A stretch of 27,044 nt of DNA from an uncultured Prevotella sp. (GTDB lineage Bacteria; Bacteroidota; Bacteroidia; Bacteroidales; Bacteroidaceae). The position numbers and the translations under genes are program-made. Below, piece after piece: positions 1-7,529 of this stretch. The DNA lies in NCBI GenBank assembly GCA_934196725.1, contig CAKPWR010000039.1, forward strand, positions 1 through 27,044, written 5' to 3'. A model generated the notes under the pieces. It saw only the letters and a list, made by a program, of their open reading frames with translations, ran no database searches and was not told the DNA's origin. Numbering within the stretch: position 1 is the stretch's first letter; every line of letters begins with the position of its first letter.

Positions 1-2067
1 CGTACCGACAAGCCTATCCTCTACTACCCATTGGATAGCTGGTTTATCAAGGATACAGCCCGCAAGGAGCGCATGGTAGAATTGAACAAGACCATCAACT
101 GGCAGCCTGAGAGCACCGGTACTGGCCGCTTCGGCAACTGGCTCGAGAATCTGAACGACTGGAACCTTTCACGTTCCCGCTTCTGGGGTACTCCATTGCC
201 AATCTGGCGTGACGAGAACCGTGGCGAGAAGTGCATCGGCAGCCTTGAGGAGCTGTATGCTGAAATCGAGAAGTCAGTGGCTGCCGGCATCATGCAGAGC
301 AACCCATTGAAGGAGAATGGTTTCGTTCCTGGCGACTACAGTCAGGAGAACTATGATAAGATTGACCTCCACCGTCCATACGTTGACAAGATTGTATTGG
401 TTAACGAGGAGGGCAAGCCAATGTATCGTGAGAGCGACCTGATTGACGTTTGGTTCGATTCAGGTTCAATGCCTTATGCCCAGCTCCACTACCCATTCGA
501 GGGAGAGATGGCACGTGGCACAGAGGCAGACCGCGATGCACTCATCCACAGCACCTACGAGGGATATGCTATTCCTCCTAAGTTCTATCCAGCCGACTTC
601 ATCAACGAGGGCGTGGATCAGACCCGTGGATGGTTCTTCACCCTGCACGCCATCGCTACCATGGTATTCGATAGCGTAGCCTTCAAGAACGTTATCTCTT
701 CTGGTCTCGTTCTCGATGCCAAGGGTAACAAGATGAGTAAGCACGTGGGTAACGTAACCAACCCATTCGAGATGATCGATAAGTATGGTGCCGACCCTGT
801 TCGTTTCTATATGATGACCAACAGCGAGCCTTGGGACAACCTCAAGTTCGACCCTAACGGTGTGGATGAGACCCGTCGCAAGTTCTTCGGTACCTTATAT
901 AATACATACAGCTTCTTCGCCCTCTATGCTAATGTAGATGGTTTCGATGCTGAGGCTGCTCAGGTGCCATTCGAGAAGCGCCCAGAGATTGACCGCTGGA
1001 TTCTCTCTTCACTCAATACCCTCATCAAGGGCGTTGACAGAGAGTTGGCTGGCTATGATCCAACCCGCGCAGGTCGTCTCATCGATGCATTCGTCAACGA
1101 TGACCTCTCTAACTGGTACGTTCGTCTGAACCGTAAACGTTTCTGGGGTAAGGAGATGAGCGAGGATAAGCTCAGTGCTTACCAGACTCTCTATACCTGT
1201 CTGATGACAGTGGCTAAGCTCTTGGCACCATTCGCTCCATTCTATGCAGACGAGTTGTATCACGACTTGGGCGGCGAGTTGGAGAGCGTACATCTCGACA
1301 AGTTCCCTGTAGCTGATGAGGCTGCTATCGATGCCGACCTGGAGGAGCGTATGGCCATCGCCCAGAAGATTACTTCTATGGTATTGGCATTGCGCCGCAA
1401 GGTGAACATCAAGGTTCGTCAGCCACTCCAGCAGATTATGATTCCTGCCGTAGATGATGTACAGAAGGCACACATCGAGGCAGTAGCCGGACTGTTGAAG
1501 AACGAGGTGAACGTGAAGGAGGTTAACTTCATTGAGGGTCAGGGCATTCTCGTAAAGAAGGTGAAGTGTAACTTTAGAGTGATGGGTAAGAAGTTCGGCA
1601 AGCTGATGAAGGGCGTTGCTGCCCAGATGTCAGCGCTCGATCAGGACCAGATTGCAGCCTTCGAGAAGGCAGGCAACATCACATTGAATATTGACGGACA
1701 GGAAGCCGTGGTAGAGGTAGCCGACGTGGAGATTATCTCTGAGGATATCCCAGGATGGCTCGTATCTAACGAGGGCAATCTGACCGTAGCGCTTGAGGTA
1801 GAGTTGACTCCTGAATTGAAGAAGGAGGGTATGGCTCGTGAGCTGATCAACCGTATCCAGAACCTCCGCAAGGAGACTGGTCTGGAGATTACCGACCGCA
1901 TCAAGGTGACTGTGGCTTCTAACGAGGAGACCAATGCTGCCATCGAGTCATTCGGAGACTACATCAAGGGTCAGGTATTGGCAGACAGCATCGAAATCGG
2001 CGACAACGCAGGTGTTGAGACCGAGTTTGATGACTTTAAGTTGAACATTCTCGTAGAGAAGAATTAA
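1..2067 (+). CDS. ileS: Isoleucyl-tRNA synthetase, C-terminal 688 residues (5' end outside window)
   Basis: Cytoplasmic class I aminoacyl-tRNA synthetase that charges tRNA-Ile with isoleucine. The frame is open from base 1, so the HIGH-side catalytic half lies upstream of the window. Visible are the WFDSGSMPYAQ stretch (from base 451), the KMSKS-type loop written as KMSKH (bases 730-744) followed by GNVTNPFEMIDKYGADPVR, then the helical anticodon-binding domain and a C-terminal region with no Cys4 zinc motif. The WFDSGSMPYAQ.HYPFE and KMSKH signatures fit the eukaryote-like type 2 IleS rather than the E. coli type 1 enzyme; type 2 enzymes are generally less sensitive to mupirocin (family knowledge). 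Identity is certain; the subtype is inferred from two motifs. The next gene starts 116 bp downstream, after a long hairpin. Confidence 0.97.
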   Translation, partial: RTDKPILYYPLDSWFIKDTARKERMVELNKTINWQPESTGTGRFGNWLENLNDWNLSRSRFWGTPLPIWRDENRGEKCIGSLEELYAEIEKSVAAGIMQSNPLKENGFVPGDYSQENYDKIDLHRPYVDKIVLVNEEGKPMYRESDLIDVWFDSGSMPYAQLHYPFEGEMARGTEADRDALIHSTYEGYAIPPKFYPADFINEGVDQTRGWFFTLHAIATMVFDSVAFKNVISSGLVLDAKGNKMSKHVGNVTNPFEMIDKYGADPVRFYMMTNSEPWDNLKFDPNGVDETRRKFFGTLYNTYSFFALYANVDGFDAEAAQVPFEKRPEIDRWILSSLNTLIKGVDRELAGYDPTRAGRLIDAFVNDDLSNWYVRLNRKRFWGKEMSEDKLSAYQTLYTCLMTVAKLLAPFAPFYADELYHDLGGELESVHLDKFPVADEAAIDADLEERMAIAQKITSMVLALRRKVNIKVRQPLQQIMIPAVDDVQKAHIEAVAGLLKNEVNVKEVNFIEGQGILVKKVKCNFRVMGKKFGKLMKGVAAQMSALDQDQIAAFEKAGNITLNIDGQEAVVEVADVEIISEDIPGWLVSNEGNLTVALEVELTPELKKEGMARELINRIQNLRKETGLEITDRIKVTVASNEETNAAIESFGDYIKGQVLADSIEIGDNAGVETEFDDFKLNILVEKN

Positions 2068-2079
2068 ATAAGCTAGGAG

Positions 2080-2131
2080 TTAGAAGTTGGGAGTTCGGAG
2101 TTTGCCAAAACTGCTTACTTCTAACTTCTAA
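2080..2131 (+). repeat. Imperfect inverted repeat after ileS
   Basis: Arms 2080-2094 and 2117-2131 pair over 15 positions as RNA, 13 Watson-Crick and 2 G-U. A small inner stem (2099-2103 with 2108-2112) sits inside the 22-nt loop. The arms are built from GTTAGAAGT-like words. No U-run follows, so it is not a standard intrinsic terminator; it could be a processing hairpin, a weak terminator or a dispersed intergenic repeat. Confidence 0.6.
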
Positions 2132-2183
2132 TACCTTTATAGCTAAACAACATTAATAATAACTTTATAACAAAAGAACATCT

Positions 2184-2567
2184 ATGGCTAACGAAAAAGC
2201 ACGTTATAGCGATGAGGATCTCGCTGAGTTCCGCGCTATCATTGAAGAGAAATTAAAGGTGGCTAAGCAGACCTACAGAGACTGTATGGCTCAGCTTAAT
2301 CACTCAGACAGTAATGATGTGGTAGATACATCACCAACCTACAAGGCCCTGGAGGAGGGAAGCGAGGCACAGAGCAAGGAGGAAATCATCCAGATGGCTC
2401 AGCGCCAGCAGAAGTTTATCAAGGGTTTGGAGGCTGCGTTGATTCGCATCGAGAACAAGACTTACGGTATCGACCGCGAGACAGGTGAGCTGATTCCTAA
2501 AGAGCGATTGCGTGCAGTACCTCATGCCACATTGAGTGTAGCTTCCAAGGAAGCAAGAAAACATTAA
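2184..2567 (+). CDS. DksA/TraR-family RNA polymerase-binding regulator lacking the zinc-finger cysteines
   Basis: 127 aa. It matches the small TraR/DksA family of Bacteroidota: N-terminal helical coiled coil (about residues 8-90) with the SPTYKALEEGSEAQSKEE stretch, then the C-terminal globule with IENKTYGIDRETGELIPKERLRAVPHATLSV. In canonical DksA this last region carries four zinc-binding Cys; here none of those positions is Cys (for example YGID where YGIC or YGxC is usual). Family members bind the RNA polymerase secondary channel and, with ppGpp in proteobacteria, tune rRNA and amino-acid promoters; here the role is inferred. It lies between ileS and lspA, and its stop codon is 3 bp from the lspA start, which suggests co-transcription and coupled translation with lspA. 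The start is preceded by an A/T-rich leader without a Shine-Dalgarno. Confidence 0.9.
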   Translation: MANEKARYSDEDLAEFRAIIEEKLKVAKQTYRDCMAQLNHSDSNDVVDTSPTYKALEEGSEAQSKEEIIQMAQRQQKFIKGLEAALIRIENKTYGIDRETGELIPKERLRAVPHATLSVASKEARKH

Positions 2568-2572
2568 TAAAT
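2559..2572 (+). repeat. 14-mer AAACATTAATAAAT at the dksA/lspA junction
   Basis: The 14-base word AAACATTAATAAAT ends on the AT of the lspA ATG and contains the stop codon of the preceding gene. The same 14-mer occurs twice in tandem directly before the nadC start (4509-4536). It probably acts as an A/T-rich, Shine-Dalgarno-free translation initiation context. Confidence 0.6.
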
Positions 2573-3296
2573 GGAGAAAAATAGTAAATTACATATCGGC
2601 TGGCTCGTCACCGCAATGATGGTTGTACTTTTGATTATCGACCAGATAATCAAGTTGTACATCAAGACCCATTTTTGCCTTGGCGAGTCTGTTCGTGTTA
2701 CTGATTGGTTTTTTATAGAGTTCGTTGAGAACAATGGAATGGCTTGGGGAATGACGTTTATCGGCAAGTTCTGGCTTAGCCTGCTGCGCCTCTTTGCCAT
2801 CTGTTTCCTCTTGTGCTATTTGTATAGAATCATCAAGTCGGGTAAGCATCGGTTGCTGTATGTCATACTGGTTTCGCTGGTTACTACAGGAGCTATTGGT
2901 AATATGATCGACTCTATGTTCTACGGTCTCATCTTTACAGCATCTTCGCCTTATTATGTATCTTATCAGGTACCTTTTGGCGACGGTTATGCTCCATTCC
3001 TGATGGGTAAGGTAGTGGATATGTTCCGTTTCCCATTCTTTAGCTATACATGGCCGGAATGGATACCTTTCGTTGGCGGTCAGCATGGCGTGTTTTTCGA
3101 TCCTGTTTTCAATTTTGCTGATGCTTGTGTATCGGTTGGTATTATCTCATTACTTCTTTTCTGCCGAAAAGAACTGGAAAGTTTAGGAGAAGGCAAGAAG
3201 AAAGTAAAGACTGCTGATGGAGAACAGACAGAAACTGCAGAAGAGAATCATGTAGAGGTTGCTAAGGAGCATTGTGATCAAAATAAGGAGGATTAG
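2571..3296 (+). CDS. lspA: Lipoprotein signal peptidase (signal peptidase II)
   Basis: Inner-membrane aspartyl protease that cleaves the signal peptide of diacylglyceryl-modified prolipoproteins just before the lipidated Cys. 241 aa with four hydrophobic segments. Family motifs in order: DQIIKLYIK (24-32), VENNGMAWGM (52-61), GNMIDSMFYG (110-119), VVDMF (148-152) and FNFADACVS (180-188). By family alignment D150 and D184 are the likely catalytic pair. The loop between GNMID and VVDMF is longer than in E. coli LspA, as is usual for Bacteroidota, and there is a charged C-terminal tail (about residues 200-241, Lys/Glu/Thr-rich) with no assigned role. The gene sits between the DksA-like gene and a DUF4296 lipoprotein, itself a predicted LspA substrate. 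Confidence 0.96.
   Translation: MEKNSKLHIGWLVTAMMVVLLIIDQIIKLYIKTHFCLGESVRVTDWFFIEFVENNGMAWGMTFIGKFWLSLLRLFAICFLLCYLYRIIKSGKHRLLYVILVSLVTTGAIGNMIDSMFYGLIFTASSPYYVSYQVPFGDGYAPFLMGKVVDMFRFPFFSYTWPEWIPFVGGQHGVFFDPVFNFADACVSVGIISLLLFCRKELESLGEGKKKVKTADGEQTETAEENHVEVAKEHCDQNKED
3285..3291 (+). promoter_or_regulatory. Strong Shine-Dalgarno AAGGAGG
   Basis: AAGGAGG lies inside the last codons of lspA, 9 nt before the ATG at 3301. It decides the start of the DUF4296 gene over an in-frame TTG at 3259. Perfect Shine-Dalgarno sites are uncommon in this phylum; here it may allow re-initiation by ribosomes finishing lspA. Confidence 0.75.
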
Positions 3297-3300
3297 ACTT

Positions 3301-4251
3301 ATGAGAAAATCATTCATCTATCTGTGTTTCCTGATATGCATCGTGTGCCTGGTGGAGATAATGGCTTCGTGTAAACCTTCACTTCCGGGTGATGTGCTGT
3401 CTAAGGGGAAAATGACAGATATTTTATACGATTACCATTTGGCACTATCCATGGCGCATACCAAGGATGGTGGTGACAAAGGAGAGAGCCTGACATATCG
3501 TGAGGCGGTTCTGAGGAAGCATGATGTTACTTCTGCTGAGTTTGACAGTTCTATGGTGTATTACATGCGACATACTGAACTGATGAAAGATGTCTATAAA
3601 GACTTGGCCGACCGCTTGGGTAAGGAAACAGAATCGCTTGGTGGAAGTAGTAGTTCTGGAGGGACTTTGGTTACTCTATCTGCCAATGGTGATACGGCTA
3701 ATATCTGGAATCATGCTCGTTCTATGATGTTTACTCCTATTCAGCCTTATAATGAATTTAGCTTCAAGCTTGAGGCTGATACTGCCTTCCGCAAGGGCGA
3801 CTGCTTCATGCTTGATTTCGATGCTCAGTTCATTTATCAGGATGGTATTCGTGATGGTATTGCCTTGTTGGCTGTTGAGTTTGCGAATGATAGCGTAGCT
3901 CAGTCTATTGTACATATCTCAGGTTCGCAGCATTATTCTTTGCAGGTTAAAGATAATGAGAATCTCGGAATTAAGAAGGTGAAGGGTTACTTCATGTTGA
4001 GTAGTGGTGGCTTTGCTACGAACGAGACATCTGAATCTACTCTCAAGCTGATGTTCCTTGAACAAATCCGACTCATTAGAATGCATGCGAAGAAAGAGGA
4101 TAAGTCAAAGAATCCAGCATCAAAGGATAGTACTAAGGTTGATTCTCTGAAGTCTATTCCGCATAATAAGATTGAAAGACCGTTGCTCAACCAGCCGCTT
4201 TCTTCTCCAACGGGAAAACAGCTGAGACCGGTAGAAATGAAGGTGGAATAG
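3301..4251 (+). CDS. DUF4296 domain lipoprotein
   Basis: 316 aa. N-terminal signal peptide (MRKSFIYLCFLICIVCLVEI) ends in a lipobox MASC, giving a lipid-anchored Cys at about residue 23. The DUF4296 region follows (GDVLSKGKMTDILYDYHLA...REAVLRKHDVTSAEFDSSMVYY), known only as a conserved Bacteroidota domain of unknown function. The rest (about 120-260) is probably beta-rich and ends in a low-complexity Lys/Ser/Pro tail (about 265-316). The start is fixed by the AAGGAGG site at 3285-3291. It follows lspA closely and is followed 4 bp later by a small hypothetical gene. No biochemical function can be given; an envelope role is inferred from the lipoprotein signal. Confidence 0.88.
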   Translation: MRKSFIYLCFLICIVCLVEIMASCKPSLPGDVLSKGKMTDILYDYHLALSMAHTKDGGDKGESLTYREAVLRKHDVTSAEFDSSMVYYMRHTELMKDVYKDLADRLGKETESLGGSSSSGGTLVTLSANGDTANIWNHARSMMFTPIQPYNEFSFKLEADTAFRKGDCFMLDFDAQFIYQDGIRDGIALLAVEFANDSVAQSIVHISGSQHYSLQVKDNENLGIKKVKGYFMLSSGGFATNETSESTLKLMFLEQIRLIRMHAKKEDKSKNPASKDSTKVDSLKSIPHNKIERPLLNQPLSSPTGKQLRPVEMKVE

Positions 4252-4255
4252 GCTG

Positions 4256-4474
4256 ATGGGAACAAGAAGATGTGGAGCGCATGTCGTCTGCCTTCCTGAT
4301 GGTACTCAACTCCTTCAGGCTGTTGTCGAATTGGTGGATTGCAGAGTGGTCAACTATTACGAGTTTCGGGATGAACTTCCCATGACGGAATGGCTAGGTG
4401 GAGAAATTCGAATCCTCATGGACGAAGAGGGTATTCGACGTGCATATTGGCAAGGAAAGAGAATTAACTGTTGA
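4256..4474 (+). CDS. Conserved hypothetical small protein (72 aa)
   Basis: A short soluble protein starting 4 bp after the DUF4296 stop codon, so almost certainly translated from the same mRNA. It has no signal peptide or membrane segment. The pattern 'RRCGAHVV..PDG..L..VVEL.D..V.NYYEF..ELPMTEWLGGEI.I..DEEG.RRAYW' looks like a compact beta-rich fold, and I believe similar proteins occur at this position in related genomes. Three cysteines (C6, C12, C29) and a C-terminal Cys are notable for its size. It resembles the N-terminal beta sandwich of some amidohydrolases, but no hydrolase domain follows. Function unknown. Confidence 0.72.
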   Translation: MGTRRCGAHVVCLPDGTQLLQAVVELVDCRVVNYYEFRDELPMTEWLGGEIRILMDEEGIRRAYWQGKRINC

Positions 4475-4508
4475 TAAGTTAATGGAATTTCCCTCAAAAG
4501 TAAACATG

Positions 4509-4536
4509 AAACATTAATAAATAAACATTAATAAAT
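4509..4536 (+). repeat. Tandem 14-mer repeat upstream of nadC
   Basis: Two exact adjoining copies of AAACATTAATAAAT (4509-4522 and 4523-4536) end directly at the nadC ATG. A third copy lies at the lspA start (2559-2572). The duplication extends the A/T-rich leader that stands in for a Shine-Dalgarno. Confidence 0.75.
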
Positions 4537-5388
4537 ATGTTAAGCGTAGATCAATTAGAAGACAAGTTGATAGACTTGGCGTTTGCTGAGGATATCGGTG
4601 ATGGCGACCACACAACCTTGTGTTGTATCCCTGAGGACGCCATGGGTAAGAGTCATTTGCTCATCAAGGAAGATGGTGTTTTGGCTGGTGTTGAATTGGC
4701 AAAGAAGGTATTCGCACGCTTCGATCCTACCATGAAGGTAGAGGTGTTGTTGCAGGACGGTACTCACGTAAAGAAGGGTGATATCGCTATGATTGTAGAG
4801 GGCAAGACCCGTTCTCTGCTCCAGACTGAGCGCCTCATGCTCAACATCATGCAGCGTATGAGTGGTATTGCTACCATGACCGCTAAGTATGTAAAGCGCC
4901 TTGAGGGTACCAAGACTCATATCCTCGATACACGTAAGACCACTCCTGGACTCCGTATGTTGGAGAAGCAGGCTGTGAAGATTGGTGGTGGTATGAACCA
5001 TCGTATCGGTCTCTTTGATATGATTCTTCTCAAGGACAACCATATCGACTTTGCTGGTGGTATCGACAACGCTATCGACCGTTGCCACGCATACCTGAAG
5101 GAGAAGGGGCTCGATCTGAAGATTGAAATTGAGGTACGTAGCTTTGATGAGCTTGACCAGGTTCTGAAACACGGTGGTGTCAACCGTATCATGCTCGACA
5201 ACTTCTCTGTACCTGATACAAAGAAGGCTGTTGACATCATTGCAGGCAAGTATGAGACAGAGTCATCTGGTGGTATCACTTATGATACTATCCGCGACTA
5301 TGCAGAGCAGGGTGTTGACTTTATCTCTGTAGGTGCCTTGACACACAGTGTAAAGGGTTTAGATATGAGCTTCAAGGCTTGTGAATAA
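4537..5388 (+). CDS. nadC: Nicotinate-nucleotide pyrophosphorylase (quinolinate phosphoribosyltransferase)
   Basis: Converts quinolinate and PRPP to nicotinate mononucleotide, CO2 and pyrophosphate in de novo NAD synthesis; cytoplasmic. 283 aa, the normal family length. Key motifs: QTERLMLN (97-104), DTRKTTPGLR (131-140), GGMNHRIGL (151-159), LLKDNH (164-169), then IEVEVRSFDE, IMLDNF and the phosphate-binding SSGGI and ISVGALTHS near the C-terminus. nadA and nadB are not in the window. It starts right after two tandem copies of a 14-mer; no TAnnTTTG promoter is seen in the 62-bp gap, so it may be read through from the lspA cluster. Confidence 0.97.
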   Translation: MLSVDQLEDKLIDLAFAEDIGDGDHTTLCCIPEDAMGKSHLLIKEDGVLAGVELAKKVFARFDPTMKVEVLLQDGTHVKKGDIAMIVEGKTRSLLQTERLMLNIMQRMSGIATMTAKYVKRLEGTKTHILDTRKTTPGLRMLEKQAVKIGGGMNHRIGLFDMILLKDNHIDFAGGIDNAIDRCHAYLKEKGLDLKIEIEVRSFDELDQVLKHGGVNRIMLDNFSVPDTKKAVDIIAGKYETESSGGITYDTIRDYAEQGVDFISVGALTHSVKGLDMSFKACE

Positions 5389-5418
5389 GTGAAGAATGAA
5401 GAGGGAAGAGTGAAGAAT
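5389..5418 (+). repeat. GTGAAGAAT direct-repeat element
   Basis: The word GTGAAGAAT occurs at 5389-5397 and 5410-5418, separated by a related GAAGAGGGAA tract; a pyrimidine-rich CTCTTCTCTCTC stretch follows at about 5426. It resembles short purine-rich repeats I associate with Bacteroidota intergenic regions (recollection). No function assigned. Confidence 0.45.
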
Positions 5419-5462
5419 CCAATTGCTCTTCTCTCTCTATATATATAAATAAGATATATTTT

Positions 5463-7127
5463 ATGAATAAGATTTTCGCTTCAGCCTTGATGGCTGTGGC
5501 TATGTTGGGCAGTGTCTCAGAGGCTGAGGCATGCAGCAACTTCATTGTGGGCAAGAAGGCATCAGTAGATGGTTCCGTGATGTGTTCGTATAGTGCCGAC
5601 GACTACGGTATGTTCCAGAACCTCTGCCATTATCCTGCGGCTAAGCACGCCAAGGGCGAGATGCGCAAGATTTACGACTGGGACTCCAATAAGTATCATG
5701 GTGAGATTCCTGAGGCTGCCGAGACTTATAGCGTTATCGGCAATATCAATGAGTGGCAGGTTACTGTCGCCGAGACAACCTATGGTGGTCGTGAGGAGAT
5801 GGTGGATTCCACGGGTATCATGGACTACGGTTCGCTTATCTACGTAGCTTTGCAGCGCAGTAAGACAGCCCGCGAGGCTATCAAGGTGATGACCACCCTC
5901 GCCAATACCTATGGTTATAATTCAGAAGGCGAAACCTTCACCATCTGCGATCCTAACGAGGCTTGGATCATGGAGATGATGGGTAAGGGTGCCGGTTCCA
6001 AGGGCGCTGTCTGGGTGGCTCTCCGCATTCCGGATGATGCCATCTGTGCTCATGCCAACCAGAGCCGCATCGGCAAGTTCAATATGAAGGACAAGAAGAA
6101 CGTGATGTATGCCAAGGATGTTGTTTCTTTTGCCCGCAGCAAGGGCTGGTTCCAGGGCAAGGATGCTGATTTCTCTTGGAAGATGGCTTATGCCAAGCCT
6201 GATTTCTCTGGCCGTCGTTTCTGCGATGCCCGTGCCTGGGCGATGCTGAACCATTTCTACGACATGAGTCCTTACTTGGATTGGGCACTCGGCAAGAATC
6301 CTGATGCGCAGGATATGCCTCTCTGGGTGGTTCCTAACAAGAAGGTGAGCGTGAAGGATGTTGAGAATGTGATGCGCGATCATTACGAGGGTACTCCTCT
6401 TTCTGTGGCTGATGGTTCTGATATCGGCGGTGGTATCTGGGAGATGCCTTATCGTCCTACACCATTGATGTACAAGGTGGATGGCAAGCAGTATTTCAAC
6501 GAGCGTCCTGTCAGCACCCAGCAGAGTGGTTTCGTATTCGTAAGCCAGATGCGTTCATGGTTGCCAAGAGAGATTGGTGGTGTGTTCTGGTTTGCCAACG
6601 ATGATGCCAACATGGCTGCGTTCACTCCTGTTTATTGCTCTATGACCGAGCGTCCAGAGTGCTACAACACTCCAGGTGCTGATGCCTTGCATTTCAGCAA
6701 GAAGAACGCTTACTGGGTTTGCAACATGACCAGCAATATGGTTTATCCTCGTTACAGCCTGATGTTCCCAACCCTGAAGGAGGTTCGTGATAGCTTGGAC
6801 AACAGCTATTTCGCTGCTCAGGCTGGTGTTGAGAAGAAAGCTCAGGAGCTTTATGCTCAGAACCCTGAAGCTGCCGTGAAGTATCTCAACGATTACAGTG
6901 TTGAGAAGGCTCAGCAGATGTTGGCTCGTTGGAACCAGCTTTTTGAATTCCTGGTAGTGAAGTATAACGATATGATTATCAAGCCAACAGACAAGAACGG
7001 TGCTTTTGAGAAAACTCAGTATGGTTTGGGTGCTCGCCCAGCTCGTCCTGGTTATTCAGAGAAGTTCGCCAAGGAATTGGTCAAGCAGTCTGGTGACAAA
7101 TTCCTGGTACCAGAAAGCGAAAAATAA
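5463..7127 (+). CDS. Secreted C69-family dipeptidase
   Basis: 554 aa, peptidase family C69 (Ntn-hydrolase fold, related to lactobacillal PepDA and choloylglycine hydrolases). An N-terminal signal-like segment (MNKIFASALMAVAMLGSVSEAEA) ends immediately before C24-SNFIVGKKAS; Cys24 is the expected nucleophile, exposed as the new N-terminus after processing. Further C69 landmarks: DGSVMCSYSADD, 'ETTYGG', GIMDYGSLIYVALQRSKTAREAI, ANQSRIG and a WWx-type region near FVSQMRSWLP. It is probably periplasmic or surface-exposed and hydrolyses dipeptides in an asaccharolytic, peptide-using lifestyle; substrate specificity cannot be read. It is monocistronic, with a strong terminator 31 bp downstream. Confidence 0.93.
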   Translation: MNKIFASALMAVAMLGSVSEAEACSNFIVGKKASVDGSVMCSYSADDYGMFQNLCHYPAAKHAKGEMRKIYDWDSNKYHGEIPEAAETYSVIGNINEWQVTVAETTYGGREEMVDSTGIMDYGSLIYVALQRSKTAREAIKVMTTLANTYGYNSEGETFTICDPNEAWIMEMMGKGAGSKGAVWVALRIPDDAICAHANQSRIGKFNMKDKKNVMYAKDVVSFARSKGWFQGKDADFSWKMAYAKPDFSGRRFCDARAWAMLNHFYDMSPYLDWALGKNPDAQDMPLWVVPNKKVSVKDVENVMRDHYEGTPLSVADGSDIGGGIWEMPYRPTPLMYKVDGKQYFNERPVSTQQSGFVFVSQMRSWLPREIGGVFWFANDDANMAAFTPVYCSMTERPECYNTPGADALHFSKKNAYWVCNMTSNMVYPRYSLMFPTLKEVRDSLDNSYFAAQAGVEKKAQELYAQNPEAAVKYLNDYSVEKAQQMLARWNQLFEFLVVKYNDMIIKPTDKNGAFEKTQYGLGARPARPGYSEKFAKELVKQSGDKFLVPESEK

Positions 7128-7157
7128 TATTAATCGATAATATAATAATAAATCAAG

Positions 7158-7198
7158 AAGGGCAGGTTCCATATTCGGAACCCGCCCTTTCTCTTATT
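7158..7198 (+). terminator. Intrinsic terminator of the C69 dipeptidase gene
   Basis: Arms 7158-7170 and 7177-7189 form a 13-position GC-rich stem with one A/C mismatch and a 6-nt loop (ATATTC), followed by a U-rich tract (TTTCTCTTATT). Confidence 0.88.
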
Positions 7199-7233
7199 AA
7201 AAATCTCTCTCTGAAATATTTTTAAAGTCTACT

Positions 7234-7374
7234 TTACTTACAGAGACATACTCTATGGTTGATATCTACTACTTCTGGTATAGAATGTATAACATGCTTT
7301 AAGAACATACCCATACATACAACCATTCCTGAGAACATTACTGCTGCCAACGCCAAAGTAAACATAGTCATCAT
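7234..7374 (-). CDS. Putative 46-aa membrane miniprotein downstream of rho
   Basis: Minus-strand frame starting ATGATGACTATG at 7374 and ending TAA at 7234, 46 codons. The protein begins MMTMFTLALAAVMFSGMVVC, a single hydrophobic, Met-rich helix (about residues 3-26), then a short polar tail ending HRVCLCK with two cysteines. A phylum-type -7 box TAACTTTG lies 54 bp upstream (7428-7435), preceded by no clear -33. It follows rho on the same strand after 155 bp. It may instead be a remnant or a chance frame: a plus-strand frame also covers part of this stretch (7259-7450), but it has no promoter or membrane-protein logic. Function unknown; conservation would settle it. Confidence 0.5.
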   Translation of the reverse strand: MMTMFTLALAAVMFSGMVVCMGMFLKHVIHSIPEVVDINHRVCLCK

Positions 7375-7427
7375 AATTTTTTCTAATCTTTTAAATTTTA
7401 TTATTCGTTATTCCTTAAATACGAGTG

Positions 7428-7435
7428 CAAAGTTA
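7428..7435 (-). promoter_or_regulatory. -7 promoter box for the 46-aa ORF
   Basis: Read on the minus strand this is TAACTTTG, matching the Bacteroidota TAnnTTTG box. No TTTG was found about 20 bp upstream, so it is weaker than the others in this window. It would give a leader of roughly 45-50 nt before the ATG at 7374. Confidence 0.45.
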
Positions 7436-7529
7436 ACACTTTTTTATTGAAATAACGAATATTTTTGCATGAAAAGTGAATGTAACATGCATTTCTTGAT
7501 TTGAGTCAATGAGACTATGCAGAGACTTT

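Noticed and set aside
7259..7450. 63-codon plus-strand frame in the rho/C69 gap
   Set aside because: No promoter or initiation context on that strand, composition is not protein-like, and it opposes the minus-strand 46-aa frame that has a -7 box.
7466..7491. TGCATG/CATGCA inverted repeat as a rho terminator
   Set aside because: A six-bp stem with a 14-nt loop and an A-rich rather than U-rich tail on the rho strand.
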